From NCBI GenBank assembly GCA_001804735.1, contig MHBC01000044.1, forward strand, positions 1-49,675: a stretch of DNA of 49,675 nt. The letters run 5' to 3'. The notes beneath the pieces are model-generated. The model was not told the origin of the DNA, did not search any database, and was given only the letters and a program-made list of their open reading frames with translations. Numbering within the stretch: position 1 is the first letter of the stretch; every line of letters begins with the position of its first letter. This stretch comes from Legionellales bacterium RIFCSPHIGHO2_12_FULL_37_14 (GTDB lineage Bacteria > Pseudomonadota > Gammaproteobacteria > Legionellales > Legionellaceae). Made by a program: the position numbers and the translations under genes. This document shows, in pieces, positions 18,509 to 26,252 of this stretch.

Positions 18509-19789
18509 TTAATTCTCACTATACACCACGAAAGTCTCATCTTCATAGGATTCTTTTCCCCCTTTATTTACCCCTTTATCTAATTGAAAACTACTATGTA
18601 AAACTCGCACAGCCTCATCTAACTTATGCGCCGCAATAATTACGGAAATTTTAATTTCTGACATTGACATAAGCTCAACGGGGATTTTTTTCGCCGCTAA
18701 AGTTTCAAATAAGGTAGTAACAACTGCTGGATGACTTTTTAAGCCTGCACCTACTAATGATAATTTCGCTAAATCTGTTGCGCTAATTATTTTTTCAACC
18801 TTTAACTCTTTTTTCTTAGCAGTTAAATGCTCTAGGGTAGCTTCGTGCTCATCTTGCTGCAGGGTAAAAGTAATCTCCTTAATGCCATCTTGGGAGCTTA
18901 CTTCCACCAACATATCAATATTTACGTTTAATATTTTTAACTCTGTTAATAGATTAGCCATTGTGGTTAATGGATCTTTAATGCCCACAAGACAGATTTT
19001 GGTTTCTTTGCGACTAAATGCAATCCCTGAAACTAAAGGCGATTCCATGCTTTGCCTTTGATTATAATTAATAAGTGTACCCTTACCTGGCACTTGAGAA
19101 GATAAAACTCTTAAAGGAACATTGTATTTACCAGCAAACTCAACTGAGCGAATTTGTAAGACTTTAGAGCCTAAGCTTGCAAGCTCTAACATTTCTTCAA
19201 AACTTATGTTGTCTAAAAGACAGGCTTCATCTACTAAATTAGGATCAGTAGTAAACACCCCTTCAACATCAGTAAAAATCTGACATTCGCTAGCATCAAG
19301 TGCGGCTGCAACTGCAACTGCGCTCGTATCTGAGCCGCCGCGCCCTAAAGTAGTAATATTGCCTTTGTCATCAACGCCCTGAAAGCCTGCAACAACTACT
19401 ACTTTACCTCCTTTTAGCTCCCGCAAAATTGGTTCTTTTTCAATAAAATTTATGCGGGCTTTTTTATATTTATCACAAGTATGAATCCCTGCTTGCGCCC
19501 CGGTAAAAGAAATAGCGCTTATATTAAGCTCTTGTAACGCCATAGACATTAACGCCATAGTTACTTGCTCGCCTGTTGCAACTAGAGCTGCATATTCTCT
19601 TGGAGATGGTGATTTGGCTTGCGCTTTTGCAAGATTTATTAACCTGTCTGTTTCTCCTGCCATCGCAGAAACGATTACCACTATGTCATGGCCTGCTTTT
19701 TTAGCTTTGGCAACTATTGAGGCTGCATGCCTTATCTTTTCACCATCAGCAAGTGAAGTACCGCCAAATTTTTGCACCAATAAGGCCAT
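18509..19789 (-). CDS. lysC: Aspartate kinase
   Basis: First step of lysine/threonine/methionine/diaminopimelate synthesis: aspartate to aspartyl phosphate. 426 aa: kinase domain starting LVQKFGGTS, with the VVAGFQG and TLGRGGSDTSAVA blocks, then two ACT regulatory domains (from about residue 265). Monofunctional lysC type, with feedback inhibition likely. AAGGGG sits six bases before the ATG, 2 bp after alaS. The next enzyme, Asd, is in this window at 46978, far away. Confidence 0.95.
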   Translation of the reverse strand: MALLVQKFGGTSLADGEKIRHAASIVAKAKKAGHDIVVIVSAMAGETDRLINLAKAQAKSPSPREYAALVATGEQVTMALMSMALQELNISAISFTGAQAGIHTCDKYKKARINFIEKEPILRELKGGKVVVVAGFQGVDDKGNITTLGRGGSDTSAVAVAAALDASECQIFTDVEGVFTTDPNLVDEACLLDNISFEEMLELASLGSKVLQIRSVEFAGKYNVPLRVLSSQVPGKGTLINYNQRQSMESPLVSGIAFSRKETKICLVGIKDPLTTMANLLTELKILNVNIDMLVEVSSQDGIKEITFTLQQDEHEATLEHLTAKKKELKVEKIISATDLAKLSLVGAGLKSHPAVVTTLFETLAAKKIPVELMSMSEIKISVIIAAHKLDEAVRVLHSSFQLDKGVNKGGKESYEDETFVVYSEN

Positions 19790-19791
19790 GC

Positions 19792-22377
19792 CTAACCCCT
19801 TGTATGTTCATTAACAATTTGTGCCAATTTTTTAAGCCTTAAATCTAAATCAGCAGGAATATCGCCGCCACCTTGAGCCATATCAGGCCGCCCACCTGAT
19901 TTTTCACAAATACTTTTTGCAAGAGTTGCTGCATTTATATTAGAAGAAAGATTTTTGCTGACAAAAACTACTAAATTCATTCTCACGGCATCTTTGGTGT
20001 ATAAAACAATAACTGCATTGTCTATATTATTTTTTAATGAATCTAATGTTACTCTTAAACCTTGCATATCTACCCCAGTAATTTCTGCCAATAAAAAACT
20101 TATTCCGTTAATGTTTTGAGCTTTTTGCAAAAGACTTGTGGCGGCAAAAGATGCTTGTTTTTGTTGCAAGCTTAAAAGCTCTTTATCCTTATTTTTCATA
20201 TCGTGCAAAAGCGCTAAAACTTTACTTTTTACTTCAGATCGTGTGGTTTTTAAAAGATCTGCAAGCTCACTAAATTGAGATAAAGACGCTAAAACCCAAT
20301 TAACTGCAGTATTTGCTGTAACGAATTCAATCCGCCTAACTCCGCTTGCAATGCCATACTCTGCGGTAATTTTAAAATAGCCAATATCTCCTGTCTGTGT
20401 AACGTGCGTTCCCCCACAGAGTTCTTTAGAAAAATCTCTTATGCTAAGTACTCTAACTTCATTACTATATTTTTCTCCAAATAAGGCTATTGCTCCTGCT
20501 AATTTTGCTTTTTCAAATGGCATTACTTGAGTGCAAACGTAAGTGTTGGCACGAATTTCGCTGTTTACTAAATTTTCTACCTCTTCAAGTTGCATGGATG
20601 TTAACGCTTTAGGATAAGAAAAATCGAACCGCGCACGCAGATCTTCGACTAATGAGCCTTTTTGTTCTACTTTATCGCCCAATATTTTCTTTAATGCAGC
20701 ATGTAAAAGATGGGTTGCCGTATGGTTGGCGCGAATTGCTTGCCTTCTTGCATTACAAACATTTGCGGTAATTGTTTGCCCTTCTGTTAACGAGCCCTTT
20801 GCTAACACGCCATAATGCATAATTATATCGCCTTGACGCTTGGTGTCGTGAACTTCAAATTCACTCTCTTTTGCAACTAAACTCCCAGTATCACCAACTT
20901 GCCCGCCGCTTTCTGCATAAAAAGGCGTTGTATCAAGAATGATAACTCCCTCCTCTCCTTGCGATATAGAGTTAGCTTTGGTATGCCCAATATAAATAGC
21001 TTTAATTTGTCCTTTATGGCTAACTGTTTCGTAGCCCTTAAAAGAAGTTGGCGTCTCATCAATTGCTAGGGTTTCTTGCCTGCTAAACTGCGCGCTTGCT
21101 TTAGATTGTTTGCGCTGCATTTGCATGCATTTATCAAAATCCTTTTGCGAAACTTTTAAGCCCTTTTCCCGCAAAATATCTTGCGTAAGATCAAAAGGAA
21201 ACCCATAGGTGTCATAAAGTTTAAACGCGGTTGCGCCATCTAAAATGTTATCTTTAGCTTTGGCAATCGCGTCTTCCAAGAGACTAAGCCCTGTTTCTAA
21301 GGTGCGGGCAAATTGTTCTTCTTCTGCGGTTAAAACCTGTTTAATCTCTTCTTCTTTAAGAGATAATATAGGGTAAGCCTCTTGCATGATTTCAACAAGA
21401 TAAGGAACTAAATCGCGTAAAAATGGACTTTTAAGCCCAATAAAATGACCATGTCTTACCGCGCGGCGTATAATTCTTCTTAATACGTAACCCCTACCTT
21501 CATTGGTAGGATGTACACCATCGGCAATCAAAAAGGCGCATGATCTTAAATGATCAGCTACTACTTTAACTGAAGCGTGTTGTTTGTCGACTTTTGCCCC
21601 TTGCTTTAAAATGGCTTTAATTAAAAACTGAAAATCGTCAATATCGTAATTACTATGTACTCCTTGCACTACAGCAGCAAGGCGCTCTAAACCCATTCCA
21701 GTATCAACAGCAGGTTTAGGCAAAGGATTAAGCTTGCCATCTTTATCACGGTTATACTGCATAAAAACCAAATTCCAGATTTCAATATATCTGTCACCTT
21801 CTTGATCTTTACTGCCAGGAGGACCTCCTGCTACTTCATTACCATGATCATAAAATATTTCGGTACAAGGCCCACAAGGCCCAGTATCACCCATGGCCCA
21901 AAAATTATCCTTTTCATCACACTTGGAAAACCTAGATTTATCAATGCCGATTTCATTAAGCCAAATGCTTTCAGCTTCAGTATCATCTTTAAAGACGGTT
22001 ATCCAGAGCTTTTCAGGCGAGAGGTGCAAAACTTTAGTTAAAAAATCCCAGGCATACTTTATAGCTTCACGCTTAAAATATTCCCCAAAACTAAAAAAAC
22101 CTAACATCTCAAAAAAAGTATGATGCCTTGCGGTATAACCAACATTTTCAAGATCATTGTGCTTACCACCTGCACGTACACAACGCTGAACAGTAGCAGC
22201 TTTAGTATAAGAGCGGTTTTCAATTCCTAAAAAAACATCCTTAAACTGTACCATTCCTGCGTTAGTAAATAATAAGGTTTGATCTTGTGCTGGAACCAAT
22301 GAACTTGAAGGGACAATTTCATGGCCTAATTCATAAAAATAATTAATAAATTGCGCCCTTATATCAGCTGTTTTCAT
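19792..22377 (-). CDS. alaS: Alanyl-tRNA synthetase
   Basis: Charges tRNA-Ala and edits Ser/Gly mischarging. 861 aa: class II catalytic core opening RAQFINYFYELGHEIVPSSS, with GDTGPCGPCTEI; editing domain with the zinc residues in ANHTATHLLHAAL and ELCGGTHV; C-terminal oligomerisation and DHHA1-type region ending GGGDIPADLDLRLK. It overlaps the recX end by 14 bp, so the two are translationally linked. AAGAG-like purines precede the ATG. Confidence 0.97.
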   Translation of the reverse strand: MKTADIRAQFINYFYELGHEIVPSSSLVPAQDQTLLFTNAGMVQFKDVFLGIENRSYTKAATVQRCVRAGGKHNDLENVGYTARHHTFFEMLGFFSFGEYFKREAIKYAWDFLTKVLHLSPEKLWITVFKDDTEAESIWLNEIGIDKSRFSKCDEKDNFWAMGDTGPCGPCTEIFYDHGNEVAGGPPGSKDQEGDRYIEIWNLVFMQYNRDKDGKLNPLPKPAVDTGMGLERLAAVVQGVHSNYDIDDFQFLIKAILKQGAKVDKQHASVKVVADHLRSCAFLIADGVHPTNEGRGYVLRRIIRRAVRHGHFIGLKSPFLRDLVPYLVEIMQEAYPILSLKEEEIKQVLTAEEEQFARTLETGLSLLEDAIAKAKDNILDGATAFKLYDTYGFPFDLTQDILREKGLKVSQKDFDKCMQMQRKQSKASAQFSRQETLAIDETPTSFKGYETVSHKGQIKAIYIGHTKANSISQGEEGVIILDTTPFYAESGGQVGDTGSLVAKESEFEVHDTKRQGDIIMHYGVLAKGSLTEGQTITANVCNARRQAIRANHTATHLLHAALKKILGDKVEQKGSLVEDLRARFDFSYPKALTSMQLEEVENLVNSEIRANTYVCTQVMPFEKAKLAGAIALFGEKYSNEVRVLSIRDFSKELCGGTHVTQTGDIGYFKITAEYGIASGVRRIEFVTANTAVNWVLASLSQFSELADLLKTTRSEVKSKVLALLHDMKNKDKELLSLQQKQASFAATSLLQKAQNINGISFLLAEITGVDMQGLRVTLDSLKNNIDNAVIVLYTKDAVRMNLVVFVSKNLSSNINAATLAKSICEKSGGRPDMAQGGGDIPADLDLRLKKLAQIVNEHTRG

Positions 22378-22801
22378 ATAATAAACTCTCTTTTATAACT
22401 TCTTTTGCAAAACCTCTAGCTGTTAAAAAACGCATTTTTTTAGCTTGCAGTGCCACTTTATTAGCGGCATTAAAACGCCAAGCATGTTTTTTTAAAGCAG
22501 CTTTAGCAAGATAAACCCAATCAATTTCTTGATTTAATAAAAATTCTTTAACTTTAGACTGGGAAATTTGGTGTTGTTTTAATGCGTTAACAATATAAAA
22601 TATTCCATATCCTTGAGAAATCTTCATACGACAAAAACTTTCTAAAAAACGTTCATCACTTTGGTAGCCCTCTTTTTTTAGCTCTATTACAACTTCGTCA
22701 ATAGCTTGAGGGTCATATCCTCGTTGCATTAACTTTCTCTTTAACTCAAATGCACTATGCTCACGGCGCGCGAGGAGGTTAAATGCAGTATCTCGAACCA
22801 A
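22364..22801 (-). CDS. recX: Regulatory protein RecX
   Basis: Small helical protein that binds RecA filaments and inhibits them. About 145 aa of three-helix repeats, for example AFNLLARREHSAFELKRKL and a DERFLESFCRMKISQGYG block. Start: an ATG seven codons upstream would lie only about 3 bases from the predicted transcription start, whereas the TTG used here has AAAGGAG five bases upstream and gives a normal leader. First gene of recX-alaS-lysC-fliA. In most relatives recX directly follows recA; here an opposing ATPase gene separates them and recX has its own promoter. Confidence 0.9.
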   Translation of the reverse strand: MVRDTAFNLLARREHSAFELKRKLMQRGYDPQAIDEVVIELKKEGYQSDERFLESFCRMKISQGYGIFYIVNALKQHQISQSKVKEFLLNQEIDWVYLAKAALKKHAWRFNAANKVALQAKKMRFLTARGFAKEVIKESLLYENS

Positions 22802-22831
22802 GACCGCTCCTTTGCATGCCATTACTTAGTT

Positions 22832-22861
22832 ATTATCCCACAAAGCATCGCTAGGGTGAAG
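22832..22861 (-). promoter_or_regulatory. recX operon promoter (near copy of the recA promoter)
   Basis: On the minus strand: -35 TTCACC, 17-bp spacer, -10 GATAAT. The 30-bp block matches that of recA at 25249-25278 in 26 positions, including 14 identical bases ATTATCCCACAAAG in a row (plus-strand reading). Predicted start near 22825. Confidence 0.7.
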
Positions 22862-22875
22862 TGTGTGAAATTTAA

Positions 22876-22918
22876 GGAATATACTCCTTGAAAGTTATCT
22901 TTTTATGGACTATACTCC
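22876..22918 (+). promoter_or_regulatory. Promoter framed by two palindromic operators, ATPase gene
   Basis: The -35 TTGAAA (22888-22893) and -10 TATACT (22911-22916) are spaced by 17 bp. GGAATATACTCC (22876-22887) touches the -35 from upstream, and GGACTATACTCC (22907-22918) covers the -10. The two 12-mers differ at one position, are each nearly palindromic, and are 31 bp apart, about three helical turns. This is a repressor-type layout. Confidence 0.6.
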
Positions 22919-22948
22919 ATTTTAGTTAATATATGCACGGCTTTTTCA

Positions 22949-24121
22949 ATGAACTTTAAGAGATTCTTACACATGGAGTTACCCAAAGGTCAGTCAGCTT
23001 TCCTTTGGGGAGCTAGAAAAACTGGTAAATCAACTTATTTATCCGAGCAATATAAAGAGGCTATCTATTATGATTTGCTTAAAACTGATGAATATACAAG
23101 GCTGCTTGCTGCACCCCATTTATTACGTGAAGAATTGAATGCTATCGATTTTACTCATATTAAACACCCTGTCATTATTGATGAAGTTCAAAAAATACCT
23201 CAACTCTTAAATGAGGTTCATTGGCTTATAGAGCATAAACGCATTGGTTTTATATTATGTGGCTCAAGTGCGCGAAAATTAAAAAGAGGCGCTGCCAATT
23301 TACTAGGAGGGCGTGCCTTTCGTTATAATTTTTATCCACTAATTTATAAGGAAATTCCTGATTTTAATTTATTACAAGCCTTGAATAGGGGGTTATTGCC
23401 ATCTCACTACCTTTCTAATCAATACACAAGAATGTTGCGCGCTTATGTTAATGATTATTTGACAGAAGAAATACAAGCAGAAGGACTAGTACGGAATTTA
23501 CCAGCATTCGCTCGGTTTATGGATTTGGTAGGCCTTACAAATGGCCAAATGTTGAATTATGCTAATGTTGCTAGAGATTGTGGAGTTGATGCAAAAACAG
23601 TTAAAGAGTACTACCAAATAATCAGTGATACTCTTATAGGTTATCTTATTTATCCTTTTCATAAAAAAATTAAACGTGAACTTATTCAATCTACGCCTAA
23701 ATTCTATATCTTTGATGTTGGAGTTACAAACTACCTTAAACAAAGAGAGATCAAATCACTTAAGGGCGAACAAGCAGGTGAAGCTTTCGAGCAATTTATT
23801 CTTATGGAGCTATCGGCTTTTCACGGATTAAACGAAATTGATAGACCAATTCAATATTGGCGCAGCAAAAATGGCTTAGAAGTGGATTTTATTTTGAATA
23901 ATGGCAAGATAGCCATTGAAGTAAAACTATCTTCAGCCCCTACTGCTTCAGATTTTAAAGGACTCTGTGCTTTTTGTGCCGATTACAAACCTAAACATGC
24001 GTTAGTTGTTTGTCAAGCTCCTAGAAGACGTAGGCTTGATTTAGATAATGGCATAATAATTGACATCCTCCCATTTAGAGAGTTTCTTGAGAATTTGTGG
24101 TCTCATATGTACTCAGAATGA
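22949..24121 (+). CDS. AAA ATPase with DUF4143-type C-terminus
   Basis: 390 aa. Walker A GARKTGKST (Lys 27), Walker B VIIDEVQ (D78, E79), sensor-like ILCGSSARKLKRG, then a winged-helix region and a C-terminal nuclease-like motif D313...E324-x-K326 (EVDF...IAIEVK), i.e. a PD-(D/E)XK signature. This is the abundant AAA_14/DUF4143 family, often mobile and of unknown role; defence, DNA handling and toxin-antitoxin roles have been suggested. No Shine-Dalgarno is visible before the ATG. It lies opposite in strand to everything around it, between recX and recA, which looks like an insertion. Confidence 0.88.
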   Translation: MNFKRFLHMELPKGQSAFLWGARKTGKSTYLSEQYKEAIYYDLLKTDEYTRLLAAPHLLREELNAIDFTHIKHPVIIDEVQKIPQLLNEVHWLIEHKRIGFILCGSSARKLKRGAANLLGGRAFRYNFYPLIYKEIPDFNLLQALNRGLLPSHYLSNQYTRMLRAYVNDYLTEEIQAEGLVRNLPAFARFMDLVGLTNGQMLNYANVARDCGVDAKTVKEYYQIISDTLIGYLIYPFHKKIKRELIQSTPKFYIFDVGVTNYLKQREIKSLKGEQAGEAFEQFILMELSAFHGLNEIDRPIQYWRSKNGLEVDFILNNGKIAIEVKLSSAPTASDFKGLCAFCADYKPKHALVVCQAPRRRRLDLDNGIIIDILPFREFLENLWSHMYSE

Positions 24122-24142
24122 TTTTTCCTAGATTAAAGAATG

Positions 24143-24162
24143 GCGTCTATATAAATAGACGC
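24143..24162. terminator. Hairpin between convergent ATPase and recA genes
   Basis: GCGTCTAT-ATAA-ATAGACGC, a perfect 8-bp stem in the 57-bp gap between two convergent stops. No U-tract follows in either direction, so it would be a weak or factor-assisted bidirectional terminator. Confidence 0.45.
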
Positions 24163-24178
24163 GACTCTTAATTTAACT

Positions 24179-25222
24179 TTACTCAACGAATTCGTCATCT
24201 TCAGCTACAGCAGTCTCTCTAGCTGAAGCTGTGCGTGTCAACATAGCTTCGCGAATTTGCGCTTCGAGGGTTTTAGCAATTTCAGGGTTATCTTTTAAGT
24301 ATTGGCGTGCATTGTCTTTGCCTTGACCAATTTTCTCTTGTTTATAGCTATACCAAGCGCCTGATTTTTCCAGTAAACCAAGGGTAACCCCGAGGTTAAT
24401 AATTTCGCTTTCGCGGGAAATGCCTTCGTTATAATAAATGTCAAACTCTGTTACTTTAAATGGAGGAGCAACTTTATTTTTCACCACTTTAACTCTAGTT
24501 TCACTGCCAATAACCTCTTCGCCCTTTTTAATTGAACCTATACGGCGAATATCTAAGCGTACTGATGCATAAAACTTTAGTGCATTCCCGCCGGTTGTGG
24601 TTTCTGGGCTGCCAAACATTACCCCAATTTTCATTCTAATTTGGTTAATAAAAATAACTAAAGTATTAGAACGTTTAATATTAGCAGTTAATTTACGTAA
24701 AGCCTGCGACATTAAGCGCGCTTGTAAGCCTACATGGGAGTCGCCCATATCGCCTTCAATTTCAGCTTTAGGAGTTAAAGCCGCAACCGAGTCAATAACA
24801 ATCACATCAACAGCTGCAGATCGCACTAACATATCGGTAATTTCTAAAGCTTGCTCGCCTGTATCTGGTTGCGAAACTAAAAGCTCATCCACATCAACTC
24901 CCAAGCGGCCAGCATATTGAGGATCAAGCGCATGCTCTGCATCAATAAACGCAGCTCTACCACCTAATTTTTGCGCAGCTGCAATAACTTGCAGAGAAAG
25001 AGTGGTTTTACCGGAAGATTCAGGCCCATAAATCTCAACAATGCGCCCTTTAGGTAAGCCGCCAATCCCTAAAATAATATCAAGCCCAAGAGATCCTGTT
25101 GAAATAGCCTCAATATCACGCGAAACTTGGCTATCCCCCATGCGCATAACCGAACCTTTACCAAATTGACGCTCAATTTGTTGCAACGCCGCCTGTAACG
25201 CCTTTTGCTTATTCTCATCCAT
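24179..25222 (-). CDS. recA: Recombinase RecA
   Basis: DNA strand exchange and SOS coprotease. 347 aa from the ATG: P-loop GPESSGKT with Lys 72, the same number as in E. coli; L1/L2 loops with [19 protein letters not shown] and [17 protein letters not shown]; acidic C-terminus. A GTG two codons upstream is in frame, but AAGGAG is five bases before the ATG and would overlap the GTG. Between pncC (upstream) and the inserted ATPase gene. No LexA-type CTG-N10-CAG operator is visible upstream. Confidence 0.97.
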   Translation of the reverse strand: MDENKQKALQAALQQIERQFGKGSVMRMGDSQVSRDIEAISTGSLGLDIILGIGGLPKGRIVEIYGPESSGKTTLSLQVIAAAQKLGGRAAFIDAEHALDPQYAGRLGVDVDELLVSQPDTGEQALEITDMLVRSAAVDVIVIDSVAALTPKAEIEGDMGDSHVGLQARLMSQALRKLTANIKRSNTLVIFINQIRMKIGVMFGSPETTTGGNALKFYASVRLDIRRIGSIKKGEEVIGSETRVKVVKNKVAPPFKVTEFDIYYNEGISRESEIINLGVTLGLLEKSGAWYSYKQEKIGQGKDNARQYLKDNPEIAKTLEAQIREAMLTRTASARETAVAEDDEFVE

Positions 25223-25248
25223 AACCACTCCTTAAGCCATAAAATAGC

Positions 25249-25278
25249 ATTATCCCACAAAGAATGACTATGGTGAAG
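25249..25278 (-). promoter_or_regulatory. recA promoter (near copy of the recX promoter)
   Basis: On the minus strand: -35 TTCACC, 17-bp spacer, -10 GATAAT, about 20 bp from the AAGGAG. Shares 26 of 30 bases with the element before recX, beyond what two unrelated promoters would share. Confidence 0.7.
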
Positions 25279-25320
25279 GCAAAACCTTATACATTGCATG
25301 AATTAAAGAGAAATTGTTGT

Positions 25321-25806
25321 TTAAACCTTAAACTTATCTATGGCTCCTTGCAAAGCCTCACAACACGCCATAAAACGAATTTGGCTGCGGGAGCCTGTAA
25401 GGTTTTTACAGATAGTTGATGTTGGTTTGTCAGGCATGCTGAAGGCAAAATAAACTAGGCCGACGGGTTTTTCTTGCGTGCCGCCGCTAGGGCCGGCTAT
25501 GCCTGTAATAGCGATTGATAAATCAGCATAACTAGCTGTTAAAGCTCCTTCTGCCATTTTAGAGGCGACTTCAGCACTTACTGCGCCATGTTTATTAATT
25601 AAAGCTTCTGCAACGTTAAGTTCAGCGATTTTTGCCGCATTTGAATAAGTAACCCATCCTCTCTCAAACCAAGTTGAACTACCGCTATAAGTGGTAAGAA
25701 GAGCCGCCAGCATGCCACCTGTGCAAGATTCTGCAGTTGCAACTTTAAATTTGTGCTTTTTTAGCAGCTTAATTAGCTGTTGCGTTAATGCTAGATCAGT
25801 TTGCAT
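25321..25806 (-). CDS. pncC: Nicotinamide-nucleotide amidase PncC (CinA C-terminal type)
   Basis: Deamidates NMN to nicotinate mononucleotide in the pyridine nucleotide salvage cycle. 161 aa, the stand-alone CinA-C domain: ATAESCTGGMLAALLT near the N-terminus, then AITGIAGPSGGTQEKPVGLVYF. Adjacent to recA, as in many gammaproteobacteria. It is preceded by a hairpin that separates it from the lipoprotein gene, so it probably has its own promoter or receives read-through. Confidence 0.93.
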   Translation of the reverse strand: MQTDLALTQQLIKLLKKHKFKVATAESCTGGMLAALLTTYSGSSTWFERGWVTYSNAAKIAELNVAEALINKHGAVSAEVASKMAEGALTASYADLSIAITGIAGPSGGTQEKPVGLVYFAFSMPDKPTSTICKNLTGSRSQIRFMACCEALQGAIDKFKV

Positions 25807-25812
25807 AAAATG

Positions 25813-25852
25813 AAACCCGCATGAAGGTTGCTGAGCAATTTAATGCGGGTTT
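25813..25852 (-). terminator. Terminator hairpin after the lipoprotein gene
   Basis: AAACCCGCAT (25813-25822) pairs with ATGCGGGTTT (25843-25852), 10 bp with a 20-base loop. On the minus strand the stem ends in GGGTTT and then CATTTTA, a modest U-rich tail. It lies between the lipoprotein stop and the pncC start. Confidence 0.6.
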
Positions 25853-25861
25853 TAGAAAAAT

Positions 25862-26098
25862 TTATTGTGCAGGAACAGGTTCAGCTTGTGTTGGTGCTGG
25901 AGCTGTTTGGGTAGGATCTGCAGCAGGCTGCTGATTAGGATCTGCAGCAGGCTGCGAATTAGCATCAGCAGAAGGTGCTGCAGCATTTTCTGTATTTGCT
26001 GTAGGTTCTGCTTTTTTATCGCCGCCTTCGCCACCGCTACACGCAGTAAAAAAACAGACCATCAATAAACTTACTAAGAATAGGCTCAAACGCTTCAT
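25862..26098 (-). CDS. Small Pro/Ala/Gln-rich lipoprotein
   Basis: 78 aa. A lipoprotein signal peptide with lipobox FTAC (lipid-modified Cys 20) is followed by GG-E-GG and a low-complexity tail with imperfect repeats of the type QPAADPNQ. It is probably anchored in the outer or inner membrane with a flexible, surface- or periplasm-exposed tail. The upstream in-frame start at 26125 precedes the predicted -10, so the ATG before MKRLSLF is right; GGGAG lies eight bases before it. No family is recognised, and low complexity makes homology uninformative. Confidence 0.75.
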   Translation of the reverse strand: MKRLSLFLVSLLMVCFFTACSGGEGGDKKAEPTANTENAAAPSADANSQPAADPNQQPAADPTQTAPAPTQAEPVPAQ

Positions 26099-26114
26099 TA
26101 TTATTTCTCCCTTG

Positions 26115-26144
26115 TTTATATTCAAACCCCGGTTAGTCTAACAA
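26115..26144 (-). promoter_or_regulatory. Lipoprotein gene promoter
   Basis: On the minus strand, TTGTTA (26144-26139), 18-bp spacer and TATAAA (26120-26115), 17 bp before the lipoprotein ATG. Confidence 0.55.
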
Positions 26145-26252
26145 ATTTTTGCATTAAAGAAAGATTTAATCGTGCAAAATGAAAAATAAATTTTGGCCTT
26201 AGAATCTAAGGATATGGTAAAGTACTGTATTTTTTTGAATTTGCTTAGCACT

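Noticed and set aside
19790..22900. Lysine riboswitch or T-box controlling lysC or alaS
   Set aside because: lysC starts 2 bp after alaS and alaS overlaps recX, so there is no room for a leader; only the recX promoter region is non-coding and it shows no such structure.
25223..25320. LexA (SOS) box before recA
   Set aside because: No CTG-N10-CAG or close variant found between recA and pncC; the block shared with recX was reported instead.
25862..26034. Repeat or CRISPR-like array
   Set aside because: The repeated CTGCAGCAGGCTG-like units are codons of the Pro/Ala/Gln-rich lipoprotein tail; no spacers.
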